NCBI RefSeq assembly: GCF_001553685.1
Contig: NZ_CP014264.1
Location: 1,620,001-1,684,000 of the forward strand
Reading direction: 5' to 3'
Source: Streptococcus sp. oral taxon 431
GTDB taxonomy: Bacteria; Bacillota; Bacilli; Lactobacillales; Streptococcaceae
DNA: 64,000 nt
Below, in pieces: positions 37,024-48,300 of this stretch. Under the pieces are notes generated by a model that was not told the DNA's origin, searched no databases, and was given only the letters and a program-made list of their open reading frames with translations. Each line of letters starts with the position of its first letter. Positions within the stretch are counted from its first letter, which is position 1. The position numbers and the translations under genes were made by a program.

Positions 37024-38376
37024 TTATCCCTTTAACTCCGCTACAGTGTCGATGAAAAGATCTCCACGTACCTCAAAGTTGGCATACATATCCCAGCTAG
37101 CATTAGCAGGACTGAGGAGAACCACATCTCCTTCTTCCGCAATTTCATAAGCCTTTCGAGTTGCGTCAGCAATATCTGTTGCATCCACATAAGCCACACC
37201 AGCCTTATCTGCTGCACGTTTGACACGCTCTGCAGACTGACCGAGGATGACCATTTTCTTGAGTCCTTTAATATCCGGCACTAATTCATCAAACTCATTT
37301 CCACGGTCCAACCCACCAGCAATCAAGATAACCTTGTTATTGTCAAATCCAGACAAGGCTTTTTGAGTTGCCAAGATATTGGTTGACTTACTATCGTTGT
37401 AGAATTTCACCCCATTGATTTGGTCTACAAACTGGAGACGGTGCTTCACACCACCAAAGGCTGACAAGGTTTCCTTAATGATTTCATTGTCCACACCACG
37501 AAGTTTAGCTACAGCAATGGTTGCAAGAGCATTTTCCACATTGTGGCTACCAGGAACTCCGATTTCATCAGCTGCCATGACTTTTTCACCACGGAAGTAA
37601 AGAAGACCATCTTCAAGATAAGCACCGTCAACCTTTTCAAGGGTTGAGAATGGTACTACAGTCGCGTTTGTCTTTGTAGCAAGCTCTTTAGCTAATTCCT
37701 GGTTGAAGTTCAATACTAAGTAATCAGCCGCTGTCATATTGCTTTGAATATTCCACTTAGCTTCGACATAGGCTTCAAAAGAACCGTGATAGTCAATATG
37801 TGTTGGCATCAGGTTGGTGATAACAGCAATTTCAGGATGGAATTCCTGAATTCCCATTAATTGGAAAGAAGAAAGTTCCATGACAAGGGTATCCTTATCT
37901 GTTGCTGTCTGAGCTACCTGGCTTGCAGGGTAACCAATGTTACCTGATAAAAGCCCATTTTGTCCTGCAGCAGTCAGAACTTCTCCAATCATGGTTGTGG
38001 TCGTAGTCTTACCATTTGAACCAGTAATACCAACAATCGGTGCATCAGAAATCAAGTAGGCCAACTCAACCTCTGTCAAGACTGGAATGCCTTTTTCTAA
38101 AGCTTTTTCAATCATCGGGTTGCTATAAGGAATTCCTGGATTTTTTACCATGAGGGCAAAATCTTCATCCAATAATTCCAAAGGATGTCCACCAGTGACA
38201 ACCTTGATTCCCTCTTCCAAAAGGCTCTGAGCTGCTGGATTTTCCTCAAAAGGTTTGCCATCATTCACCGTTACAATGGCGCCCAACTTGTCCAAGAGAC
38301 GAGCTGCAGATTCACCTGATTTAGCTAAACCTAGGACTAATACTTTCTTATTTTCAAATTGATCAATTCGTTTCAT
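37024..38376 (-). CDS. murD: UDP-N-acetylmuramoylalanine-D-glutamate ligase MurD
   Basis: 450 residues. The ATP-binding loop is [18 protein letters not shown] (about 116-133), then [28 protein letters not shown] and the C-terminal [20 protein letters not shown]. It adds D-glutamate to UDP-MurNAc-L-Ala. It is first of the murD-murG-divIB operon, with an extended -10 about 27 bases upstream. Confidence 0.96.
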   Translation of the reverse strand: MKRIDQFENKKVLVLGLAKSGESAARLLDKLGAIVTVNDGKPFEENPAAQSLLEEGIKVVTGGHPLELLDEDFALMVKNPGIPYSNPMIEKALEKGIPVLTEVELAYLISDAPIVGITGSNGKTTTTTMIGEVLTAAGQNGLLSGNIGYPASQVAQTATDKDTLVMELSSFQLMGIQEFHPEIAVITNLMPTHIDYHGSFEAYVEAKWNIQSNMTAADYLVLNFNQELAKELATKTNATVVPFSTLEKVDGAYLEDGLLYFRGEKVMAADEIGVPGSHNVENALATIAVAKLRGVDNEIIKETLSAFGGVKHRLQFVDQINGVKFYNDSKSTNILATQKALSGFDNNKVILIAGGLDRGNEFDELVPDIKGLKKMVILGQSAERVKRAADKAGVAYVDATDIADATRKAYEIAEEGDVVLLSPANASWDMYANFEVRGDLFIDTVAELKG

Positions 38377-38403
38377 ATCTAGAACTCCATTTCTACTCTT
38401 ACT

Positions 38404-38412
38404 ATTTTACCA
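38404..38412 (-). promoter_or_regulatory. murD promoter (extended -10)
   Basis: TGGTAAAAT on the minus strand, with a GGAG ribosome-binding site between it and the ATG. Confidence 0.6.
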
Positions 38413-38428
38413 TTTTTATGAAAATAAA

Positions 38429-38448
38429 AAAGCCACAAAGGGCTTTCT
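38429..38448 (-). terminator. Terminator after the ABC permease gene
   Basis: AAAGCC-CTTTGT-GGCTTT stem followed by TTTTATTTT on the minus strand. Confidence 0.75.
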
Positions 38449-38471
38449 TATTTGTTTTTGTCCTCTACTAA

Positions 38472-41177
38472 TTATTCTACAGACTTGAGGGCTTCTAACA
38501 TATCCACCTTTTGGAGATAATGATTGACAAAAACTCCTAGGATGGTCAAAATGACACTGACGGCTAGAACTGGGATGAGATAAACTTCCCAGCCGACCTT
38601 CGGTTGAAAACGGAAGGTACCGGGTGCGATCATCTGAATGAGAAATTGATGGAGATAAAAGCCTGATACCAATCCTACAATCATTCCAATTAGTGACAAT
38701 AGGATGGTTTCCCGATAGATGTAAAGGGTCACTTCTTTGTTATGAAAACCAAGAACCTTGATGGTTGAGAGTTCCCGAATCCGTTCAGCAACATTGATAT
38801 TGGTCAAATTATAGAGAATCACGATGGCTAATAGCACCGATACCAGCACCAAAATCGCCATGGTATGATTCAGAGAATTAGCAAAACTTTCAAAGAGCTG
38901 AATGGTTGAGGCATTTTGAACGAGGCCACTAACAGCCGCCTGGTCCATAAATTCTCCTGCGACTCTTTCAGTATTCCCTTCACTTTTATCCTTAAGTTGG
39001 ACCAGATAGGTGTTCATCTTGGGAGCTTGACCGTAAATTTTTTCATAGGTCGCCTGATTCATATAAACAAAATGGCCTACGTAGTGTTCGGTAATGGCTC
39101 CAACCTTAAAGGTTTTTCCATCTATTGTAAAGTTGTCACCTAGGGAAACTCCTGCCAACTGGGCTAATTTTTCAGTCAGAACAAGTCCGTTAGATAAGCT
39201 CAGTTTTTCCCCATTTTTTTCTAAATGGACAAAGGGATCCAGATCATCTTGATCCGTTACCATCATGGTCACGGTTTGAACACCTGCCTTGCCAGCATAC
39301 TTTTCCTCAACCTGTTTGGAAGAAATTAAACGATAGTTTTCAACTTCATCACTCTGCAATTTTTCTTCTAGCTTTGCCTTATCAGAATCTGAAGCTCGAG
39401 AATTGACAGAGAGAATCATCTGATATTGTTGAAGATCCTTAAACTGTCTGTCAGCAACTCCTACCACAGAAGATTGGATACCAAGCCCTGCAAAGAGGAG
39501 AGCTACTGAACCTGCAACCCCAAAAATGGTCATCATCATGCGTTGTTTGTATCGGAAAATATTGCGGGCAGTTACCTTTTGGGTAAAGCTCAAATGAGAC
39601 CAGATAAAGGTTATCCGCTCCAAGAGAATCTTTGAGCCCTTGACTGGCGGCTTGGGTAGTAATAATTGTGCTGCTTCTTCATGCAATTCTCTATGAGATA
39701 CAAGGTAGGCAGGTAGGACACTAGCTACTAAGCTTAGTCCCAAAGCCAAGCAACTATAGGTCCAATAGAAATACTGCTGACTCTCACCAACGATCATTCG
39801 CTTAGTGATGATATGCGAAATAGTAGGTGCTAGGATGTAGTGACCAATCAGAATTCCTAGTAGAGTGCCAAGAGTACCAGCAACTAGACCGTAAATCACA
39901 AACTTAGCAATGATATCCTTGCTATGGTAGCCTAGAGCTTTGAAAATCCCTGCATTGGTCCTTTCCTCGTCTACAAATCGTGTCATGGTGGTAAAGGTAA
40001 CCATGGCTGCTACAGCATAGAGAACAACTGGAAAGATATTGCCAACAGCCCGAATACTCATGGCCGAGTTACTATACATGAGATAACCTTGACCAGTAGG
40101 AGAACTCTTTCGATTGTAGACATGATAGCTTGGCTCTGTCAGAGCATTGACTTCATCCTGACTGGTCTGCCATTTAGCCTTTTCGTTAGTAAGATCTGTT
40201 TCGGCTTGGCTCAGCTTTTCCTGTTCCTGTTTCAGTTGCTTCTTTGCTTCTCCTAACTGACTAGACGCTTGACTTTTTTGTGGTTCTGGTAGTTGGCTCA
40301 CTTGATTTTCTTGAGCTTGTAGACGCCTTTCGATTTCCTGTAGGCGTTTCTTGCCAGCTGTCAAATTAGTCTCTGCTTCATCCAGTTGTTTCTTGACTTC
40401 ATCAAGGGACTCTTGGGCATCCTTCTTCATTTTCTCTAGCCGCGCTTGTCCATTATCAGCAACTAGGTCCTTTAAAGTCTCCTCTTCTTCCTCTAGCTTC
40501 TTTTCGTAAGCACTAGAGAAAGGATTGACATCTGTTAGGCTAGAAAAACGCAGGCGGGCAATCGTGTATACAGAGCTCTTAAAATTTTCTTCAGTTACGA
40601 CACCATAAGCAACCAAGTTCCCATTACCACTGGCTGAACTCCCCATATCTGATTTTGAAAAAATATCTGGAGAGTGGACAAAGCCTGTAATGGTATAACT
40701 ATCCCGCTTTAATTGAGAATTACTGCCCTTCTTTTGACTCAAATAAATGACTTGACCAATCTGATAGCGATCTTTCCAAAAGTCCGCCAAGGCTAGTTCA
40801 TCTTCTTTTTCAGGCAAACGACCTTGGGTTACTTGAAATTTTGAAATCATATCAGTATTTGAAAAGATTCGTATGGCATCTTCACTATTTGCCAGAGTCA
40901 AATCTGTCATATAACCAAACTCGACATCTGCTCCTGATAGAGTTTGCAATTCTGCCTGGTCTGCCTGATCTAGACCATAATCTGCTATGACAGTAATATC
41001 AGCCAGATTGGCTTTTTGAATATAATCCCATGCTGTTTGCTCCATATTGGGACTGGCTACTTTGAGACCAACCACGGCTAAAGAACCTAACATCATCAGA
41101 GTTAGGATGGATAAAAACCGTCCCTTTGAACCTGTGAAAGACTGGAGCAGGTCTTTCCAATATGTCTTTCTTTTCAT
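38472..41177 (-). CDS. FtsX-like ABC transporter permease with large extracellular coiled coil
   Basis: 901 residues from MKRKTYWKDLLQSFTGSKGR; the ATG at 41175-41177 sits one base after the ATPase stop, whereas the longer frame runs back into that gene. A first membrane helix (about 20-40) is followed by an outside domain and a long Glu/Lys/Gln coiled coil (about 240-350). Then come two FtsX blocks of three to four helices each (AAMVTFTTMTRFVDEERTNA and TNINVAERIRELSTIKVLGF) around a second outside domain. It resembles MacB-superfamily permeases coupling ATP use to periplasmic motion or export. The substrate is unknown. Confidence 0.85.
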   Translation of the reverse strand: MKRKTYWKDLLQSFTGSKGRFLSILTLMMLGSLAVVGLKVASPNMEQTAWDYIQKANLADITVIADYGLDQADQAELQTLSGADVEFGYMTDLTLANSEDAIRIFSNTDMISKFQVTQGRLPEKEDELALADFWKDRYQIGQVIYLSQKKGSNSQLKRDSYTITGFVHSPDIFSKSDMGSSASGNGNLVAYGVVTEENFKSSVYTIARLRFSSLTDVNPFSSAYEKKLEEEEETLKDLVADNGQARLEKMKKDAQESLDEVKKQLDEAETNLTAGKKRLQEIERRLQAQENQVSQLPEPQKSQASSQLGEAKKQLKQEQEKLSQAETDLTNEKAKWQTSQDEVNALTEPSYHVYNRKSSPTGQGYLMYSNSAMSIRAVGNIFPVVLYAVAAMVTFTTMTRFVDEERTNAGIFKALGYHSKDIIAKFVIYGLVAGTLGTLLGILIGHYILAPTISHIITKRMIVGESQQYFYWTYSCLALGLSLVASVLPAYLVSHRELHEEAAQLLLPKPPVKGSKILLERITFIWSHLSFTQKVTARNIFRYKQRMMMTIFGVAGSVALLFAGLGIQSSVVGVADRQFKDLQQYQMILSVNSRASDSDKAKLEEKLQSDEVENYRLISSKQVEEKYAGKAGVQTVTMMVTDQDDLDPFVHLEKNGEKLSLSNGLVLTEKLAQLAGVSLGDNFTIDGKTFKVGAITEHYVGHFVYMNQATYEKIYGQAPKMNTYLVQLKDKSEGNTERVAGEFMDQAAVSGLVQNASTIQLFESFANSLNHTMAILVLVSVLLAIVILYNLTNINVAERIRELSTIKVLGFHNKEVTLYIYRETILLSLIGMIVGLVSGFYLHQFLIQMIAPGTFRFQPKVGWEVYLIPVLAVSVILTILGVFVNHYLQKVDMLEALKSVE

Positions 41178-41178
41178 C

Positions 41179-41880
41179 TCAATACTCCAAATCATCAATA
41201 TCCTGTGGTTGAGGATTGAGGTCAACACTCTTGACACTGGCATCATGCATCTGAATCACGCGATCAGCTATGGGAGCTAGCGAAGCATTATGGGTCACGA
41301 TGATAACGGTGGCTCCTTTTTTACGTGACATATCTTGCAGAATCTTCAGAACCTGCTTACCAGTCTGGTAGTCCAAAGCTCCCGTTGGTTCATCACAAAG
41401 GAGAATTTTAGGATTTTTAGCCACAGCTCGAGCAATGGAGACCCGTTGTTGCTCACCACCTGATAGCTGGGCTGGAAAGTTATTGAGACGGTGACCTAAG
41501 CCTACATCCTTGAGAACCTGCTCAGGATCCAAGGCATCGACAACAATTTCTGAAGCTAGCTCAACATTTTCCTTAGCAGTCAAGTTAGAAACCAAATTGT
41601 AAAACTGAAAGACAAAGCCAACGTCATCTCTACGATAGTTAGTTCTCTGATGAGAAGTGAAATTCGAGATATTGGTCCCATCAATCCAGACTTGCCCTTC
41701 ATCGTTTGTATCCATACCACCAAGAATATTTAAAACTGTTGACTTCCCTGCACCAGATGACCCAAGGATAATGACTAGTTCTCCCTTTTCAATCTCGAAG
41801 CTGACATCTCGATTGGCCACGATTTCCGTATCTCCAGTATGATACCTTTTATAGCTGTTTTTCATTTCAATATAAGCCAT
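41179..41880 (-). CDS. ABC transporter ATPase, MacB/LolD type
   Basis: 233 residues with Walker [10 protein letters not shown] (about 40-48), Q-loop [12 protein letters not shown], signature [12 protein letters not shown], Walker [16 protein letters not shown] and switch His in IVTHNASLA. It is first of a two-gene operon with the FtsX-like permease and should power it. A TATAAT (41914-41919) lies about 30 bases before the start, with a long AGGAGGAGA ribosome-binding site. Confidence 0.92.
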   Translation of the reverse strand: MAYIEMKNSYKRYHTGDTEIVANRDVSFEIEKGELVIILGSSGAGKSTVLNILGGMDTNDEGQVWIDGTNISNFTSHQRTNYRRDDVGFVFQFYNLVSNLTAKENVELASEIVVDALDPEQVLKDVGLGHRLNNFPAQLSGGEQQRVSIARAVAKNPKILLCDEPTGALDYQTGKQVLKILQDMSRKKGATVIIVTHNASLAPIADRVIQMHDASVKSVDLNPQPQDIDDLEY

Positions 41881-42110
41881 CCTATCTCCTCCTCTTCTCC
41901 TTTTTTCATCTTTATTATAACTCTTTTGAGGATAGAAAGAAAGCTTATCCCTGTAGACTATAGAGAGATTTTCAAAGTCCTCAAATGCGCTGAATCCAGG
42001 TCAGTATAGCCATTTCTTACTCACCATGTTTCCGATGCAATTCCTCTAGTTTGTTACTTTAGTTTTTTGTCGAATATCATCTCTGGTCTTCTTTTAGCAA
42101 CTGATGTATG

Positions 42111-42167
42111 AGCAAAAAAGCGAACAAGACCAGATTCTGTTTATCAGAAAACTAGTTTTGTCCGCTT
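42111..42167 (-). terminator. Terminator-like hairpin downstream of bgaA
   Basis: AAAAAGCGGACAA pairs with TTGTTCGCTTTTTT across a 27-base loop containing a smaller hairpin. It is followed by T residues on the minus strand. Confidence 0.65.
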
Positions 42168-42176
42168 TTTATGATT

Positions 42177-42350
42177 GAGGCTGGGACAAAAGTCCTAGCC
42201 TCTCAATAGTCTTTGGATTGTCGAGCAAGACGCAGTGGTTGAGTGGGCTCTACTACGCTGATTTCATCAGCTTTTACAGCCCTACTCAACTGTGCGGAGG
42301 CGGGACGACGAAATCTAATTCTAACGAATTACCGATTTCTGTCCCACTCT
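42177..42350 (-). repeat. Intergenic repeat with nested hairpins
   Basis: On the minus strand it opens GTGGGACAGAAATCGGTAA and closes with the hairpin GAGGCTAGGAC / GTCCCAGCCTC. The centre holds a long imperfect cruciform, TTGAGTGGGCT (42239-42249) with AGCCCTACTCAA (42278-42289), with CTGAT/ATCAG nested inside. A shorter relative, opening with the same 15 bases on the plus strand, lies at 49623-49671. I have seen similar sequence between genes of mitis-group streptococci but cannot name the family. Confidence 0.65.
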
Positions 42351-42377
42351 CTATGACTTGGATGCTTTTACATCATC

Positions 42378-45300
42378 TTATTTGTCTTCTTTTTTCTTTC
42401 CCATTGCAAAGAGACCAAGAAGTGCTCCTATAACACCTGCTGTTGCAAGGGTTGCATTTTCTTTTGTACCTGTTTCAGGGAGGATATTTTGATGACTTGC
42501 AGGCGCTTGATAAGTCTTGTCTTGTGACATAGCAAGAGCTACTTGTGACTGCTCATCTCTGTATGCTGGTGTTTCACCTGTAGTTGGGGCTGAACCATTC
42601 ACACGTCCAGTAAATTCCGGTACTTGGTGACTAGTTCCTTCTCCACCAGGAACGCCACCTTCAAAGTGTGGAACTTGGTGGGTAGTTCCTTCTGAACCAT
42701 TTACATGACCAGTGAACTCAGGTACTTCATGAACAGCACCTTCTGTGCCATTGACACCACCTGTAAATTCTGGAACCTCTACTACTGGTGCTGGCTCATC
42801 ACCTGCTGTGCCAATGACTCCTGAGTACTCTGGGACTTCATGAACAGCTGCTTCTGCTCCATTGACACCGCCTGTAAATTCTGGAACTTCATGGATAGCT
42901 GGATCTGTTTTACCAGATACTTCTTTCTTAGTTCCGACTAAGACAATCTCATCTTGCGGTGCTTCAATAGTTTCGCGAAGTTTTTCAGTACGGCTTCCAT
43001 CTAGTGCTACTTCAGTCAGGATACGTTCTTTACCTTCACGACCTGCTTGAGTTACACGAGTTTCACCTTCTGCTAGAGTTGGATCTTCTTTCTTCACTGT
43101 CTTGAAGCTGATAGCTTCTTCTACCACTTCTAGGCTAGGAAGCTCTTCCTGAACAGCTGGGGCAACTTTTCCAGTTTCAACCTTTTCTTTGGTCAATTGG
43201 ATACGGTATTCCTTGACGTGTTTACCACTTTCTGAAACGAGACGTACCAAGACTGGAAGTTTGTCATTCCCACTATCAACAACTGTCGCTGCTACGTTTT
43301 CACCAGCTTCCACTGTCACTTTAGGACGAGTTCCACTATAGGTTACTTGGTAATCTACACGGGCTTCAGAGAAGTCAGCAAGCTCTTTACCATCTACTAG
43401 AAGTTTAGAAGCTGTATTGTCTTTAGGAGCTTCACTTGGTGCGATAAAGGCCATTTCAGTGATAGCCACACCCTTCTTGTCTGCTTTTCTGTCCATGCGC
43501 CATCTCATAGCTTTAGCTTTGACCGGTGCAAAGGTTACATGGATGTCAGTTCCTACTTGAACCTCTTGATCAGCACGGTATTCAACTTTCTCCCAGTTAG
43601 AAGGAGTGTTAAATGGATGTTCTGGATCGTATGGTTGGTAGTTAGAGTAATATTCTGGTGAATCAAATTCTGGGCCAACATAGCGTTCTAGGACGAGTTT
43701 AGAAGGGGCGTCTGTTCCACCATCTGCAAAGAATCGAATGCTTCCTTCAGCTACTGTACGTTCAACAATCTTACCAGCTTCTCTAAAGATAACCCCTACT
43801 GAGACTTCTGGATTTTCAGATGGACTTGCAGACCAGTTGGTCCAACGACGGGTTTCATCATCTGAACCATCGTTAACATAATCTACACGGTCATGAGAGT
43901 TCGGATCAATATCGTTAGTTGCTGAGGCAAATGAACGGTTGCTATCGTCATCGAAGTCTGGGTTGTCTGAAAGGTTTTCACCGAGTTTGTCTGTCACACG
44001 TACAGCCACTTCAGCAGTTAAATCAGTACCCAAAACGCGACCATGAACTGTAAATTCACCTGCTTTTGTTAGATTTTCTGCTGGAACTGCTTCCCAGTCA
44101 ACAGCCAAGTCTTTCACTTCATAGTCAGATTTTCCTGTGAAGTAGACAGGAACTTTTGCTGGTAACTCAAGAGTTTGTCCTTTAGCAACCAAGCGAGAGG
44201 ATTTGGCAACAGTAACAGGTTTACTTGCGAGCAAATCTTTATCATTTGTGAAGTGTAGACGATATTCACCCAAGATATCACCGTTTTCAGCCTTGACAAC
44301 AACACGAACTGGATCTCCTTCACGTACGCTTGGTACAACTGTTGCAATACCATTTTCAGTAACACTTGCTGTCACAGCTGGAGTTTTTCCTTGGCTTGAT
44401 TCAAGATAGTAGTCAGTCAAGCCTGGATTAAAGTTTGGCAAATCTTTTCCATCTACTTGGATTTGTGCTTGAGCTTTCTTAGCTGCAGCTACTTGTTTAG
44501 AGAAGATTTGCATTTCTGTAATAGAAGTACCCCATTTACCATCTGGTCGAACCATGCGGATACGAACTGCGTAAGTGTTGACTTTATCAAAGCTAAAGTG
44601 GGTCATTTCTCCAGCTCTTACTTGATCTGGAGCCTTGAGATTTGTTACTTCTTTCCAGTTTTTATCGTCATTAAAGACATGATCTTCACGTGCTACAAAG
44701 CTTGGATTCTTAGGAACTGTTGGAGTTGCTGAACCGACATAGTATTCGATGACATAGGATTTAGGTGCACCAACACCGTGGTCTTCGTGGAAGGCGACAT
44801 TGAGGTTATCAACTGAACGTTTAGACATGATACCAGAGTCACCAAAGAGAATTCCCACTGATGCTTCACTTGTACGGTTCCAGTTTGTCCAGCGGTTTGC
44901 TGGTTGATTGTTATATGAAATTAGTTTGTCATTGACATTTGCTACTGAATCACTTGGATTTGAGTCTGATGCAAAGGCAAGTGGCAATTCTGAACCAGTC
45001 CACTGGTCAGAAATATTAGCACCAGTTTCTGTCTGTGAAGATACACGAACATGAAGTTTGGTTGGTAGTTGAGTACCTTCGACATGTCCTGTCACAGTAA
45101 AGTTGCCTTCTTGTGCGTATTGGCTTGGTTCAATTGCGTCCCAAGTTACTTTAGCTGAAGAGACTTGGCCATTTGAGTGATAAGTCCGAACACTCTCTGG
45201 TAATTGAGGAGCTTCTGCAACTGGAGTTGTTACGCTCACTTCCTCGACAGCAATGATACCTTCAACAGATACCTTAGCATGAGCTTCTTTTTCAAGCCCT

Positions 45301-48300
45301 TCTACTTTACCAAGAACATCAAAGCTATGGTATTTAGCAAGGTCTTCCTTAGCAACTGCTTGCCAAGTCACCTTGTGAACCTTTGGAAATCCTTTGTCAT
45401 ACTCTACAGTTACTGTAGCTGGGAGACTTGGTTCTTGGTTCAAACCTGTCACGACACTAACTGGACGGATGGCTTGGACGACTTTATCTTCAGTATTTGC
45501 TTGAATGTTCAAGTCAATCTGACCTTCTGCTCCTTCAAATTGAGCTTTCAGAGTTACTTGACCTGGTTTGTGCAATTCAAGCATACCTTTACGAACGGCT
45601 ACATCTCCCTCACCTGTAGTTGAGAAGGTAACCTTGTCAGCTTTCAAGACTGCCTGAGTACCATCTTGGTAGTGAGCCAAGACCTTGATACCGACCGTTT
45701 GGTCCTCTTTCAAAGCAGCTGCATTTTCAACTTCTAGGCTCAAACGTTCAATTTGTGGAGCCTCTTGTAGGAATTGGATAGCATAGGTTTGTAGTGGGCC
45801 ACCATCGTTGGGTTGAACATGGATGCTTGCACGCATACCATTTGCTTCATTAGCTTGAATAACTGTCACTTGAGCATTTTCAGCCGTAGCTTTAACCTCT
45901 GGCAAAGCTACGCCATAAGCAAGCTTGTGGTATTTTACAGGTTGGTCAGTTGAAAGACCTTCAACCGCTTGATCTGCCACAGTTACACTTGGAACTACTG
46001 GATTAGCAGCTTGACCTTCTTCCACTACCAAGGTCGCAGCGATTTCTTCATCTTCTAAAATACCTTTTGCTTGGATGCGAGATCCTGGGATTGCTAGTTT
46101 AGCTTGATCTTCAGCTGCAATTTCCCACTTATTAACATCATAGCTTGCTACAGTACCATCTGACAATACGTAGGAAACAGATTTGTCAACTGAATTTAGG
46201 TCTGTATTTGGAGCGATTCTCTTGACTATAGGCAATTCTGCTTCGAGAGCCAAGACTTCAACACGCGCTTCTACATCACGTCCATCTGCTACACCCTTAA
46301 CAGTTACAATTCCTGGTTCATTGACATCAACTGCTGACCATTCTACTGGAAGTTTTGCACGACTGCCGTCACTGTAGATAAAGGCTACTTTCTTAGGCAT
46401 TTTTGGTGCTTGCCCGATAACGGTACGGACTTTAGCAACTTCTGTACCTAAGACAGTTTTTTCTGCTTGGTCTTTCTTACCTGTGAAGATAGTAGTTTGA
46501 TCAGATTTCAAGAGATCAGAATGAGCAGTCAAGGTAAATTTACCAGCTTGCTCAGTTGATTTGACAATGACAACACCCTTACCATTGAAGGCCTTACGAA
46601 CCCATGAACCGTCAGCTTGCTCTTTATAACGTTCACGGCTTGCTTGTTCACCGTTATCCACACCGACAATCTGACCTTGTCCATGCAACTGGAAGCGAAC
46701 AAGGTTATTAGCAGTTGGAACTACATTACCAGCGCTATCAACGATTTCGTAGTAAATATAAGTGAGATCTTTTCCGTCTGCTGCGATAGCATTTTCTTCT
46801 TTGACTAGGCGAACACCTGCAGGCTCACCAGCAGTCGTAACCTTATCACGAGCAATTTCATTACCAGCCTCATCGCGAGCTACTGCTTCCAAGGTTCCAG
46901 GTTGATAAGCAACCTTCCACTCAAGGTAAAGTTCCTTAGCATTGGCACCTTCTTGGTAAGTACGGCCATCACTAGTTTGTTTCTTGTTAAAGGTTTTCTT
47001 ACCTAGAGACTCGCCATTCAAGAACAGTTCCACACTGGCAGCATTTGAAAATGCACGAACAGGAATCTTACCATCTGCGTCCGCTACATTCTCTTTTAGA
47101 CTAGAGTCTTCCCAATTCCAGTGAGGAAGGAGGTGAACCATTGGTTTCTTCTGAGCAGAAACCCATTGGCTTTGGTACAAGTAGTAGTCATTCTTTGGAA
47201 TGCCGGCTGTATCTACGATACCGAAGTAAGAACTCTTAACTGGTGTGTTGTTTTGGTTGTGCCATGGAGTAGGCTCACCGATATAGTCGGTACCCGTCCA
47301 GATAAACTGACCAGCATAACCAGCATTGTCACGGTCAAAAGTCCATGATGCAGTGGCTGTTTTACCCCAACCAACACGGTCATTACCATAGTCTGATTGC
47401 TCATAGTGACGGTAAGCTTGGTTGCTGTGGACTAGTTCACTTTCTGGGCTGAAATAGCTACCACGAGTACGAGTTGCTGAAGAAGTTTCTGAACCGTAAA
47501 TCAACCAATTTGGATGTTTCGCACGCAGCTTCTTGTAGTTGTCTTCTGAATAGTTAAATCCAACCGCATCAAGTTCGTTCGCAATCTTTTCATGATCACC
47601 ACTACCATCACCAAAGCGGAACTTGTCTGCTCCCATAGTGACATAGCGTGTTTTATCAACAGCCTTGATCACTTGCACCAAGCGTTTAACAGTCGCTAGA
47701 GAACGAGCCTTACCGTCTGCTTCACCGATTTCATTACCGATAGACCACATGACGATAGCAGGGTTGTTCTTGCCTCTCTCGACCATTGTACGTAGGTCAA
47801 AATCAGACCATTTTTCACCTTTTTTAGCATCTGGGTGAGTGGCGTCTTTGTCAAAGAAACGTCCGTAGTCATACTGTTTCTTCCCACCGTACCAAGTATC
47901 GAAGGCTTCTTCTTGGACCAACAAACCTAGTTCTGCAGCAATCTGCAAAGTTTGCTCACTAGCTGGGTTGTGGGTTGTACGGATAGAGTTCACACCCATA
48001 TCCTTCATCTGTTTCAGACGACGGTATTCTGCCTTATAGTTTTCTTCAGCTCCTAGAGCTCCATGGTCATGGTGAAGAGAAACTCCATGGAATTTAATGC
48101 GTTCACCATTCAAAGAGAAGCCTTCATTTGGTGTCCAGTTATAGTAACGGTAACCAAACAAGTCCTTCTTAGCATCAACCAATTGACCATCACGATAAAC
48201 ACGAGTCACCAACTCATAAAGGGCAGGCTTGTCGTTAAGAACTGTCCAAAGTTTTGGTTTCTCAACTTGCAAAATAGCATTTAGACTAGTTGATTGATGA

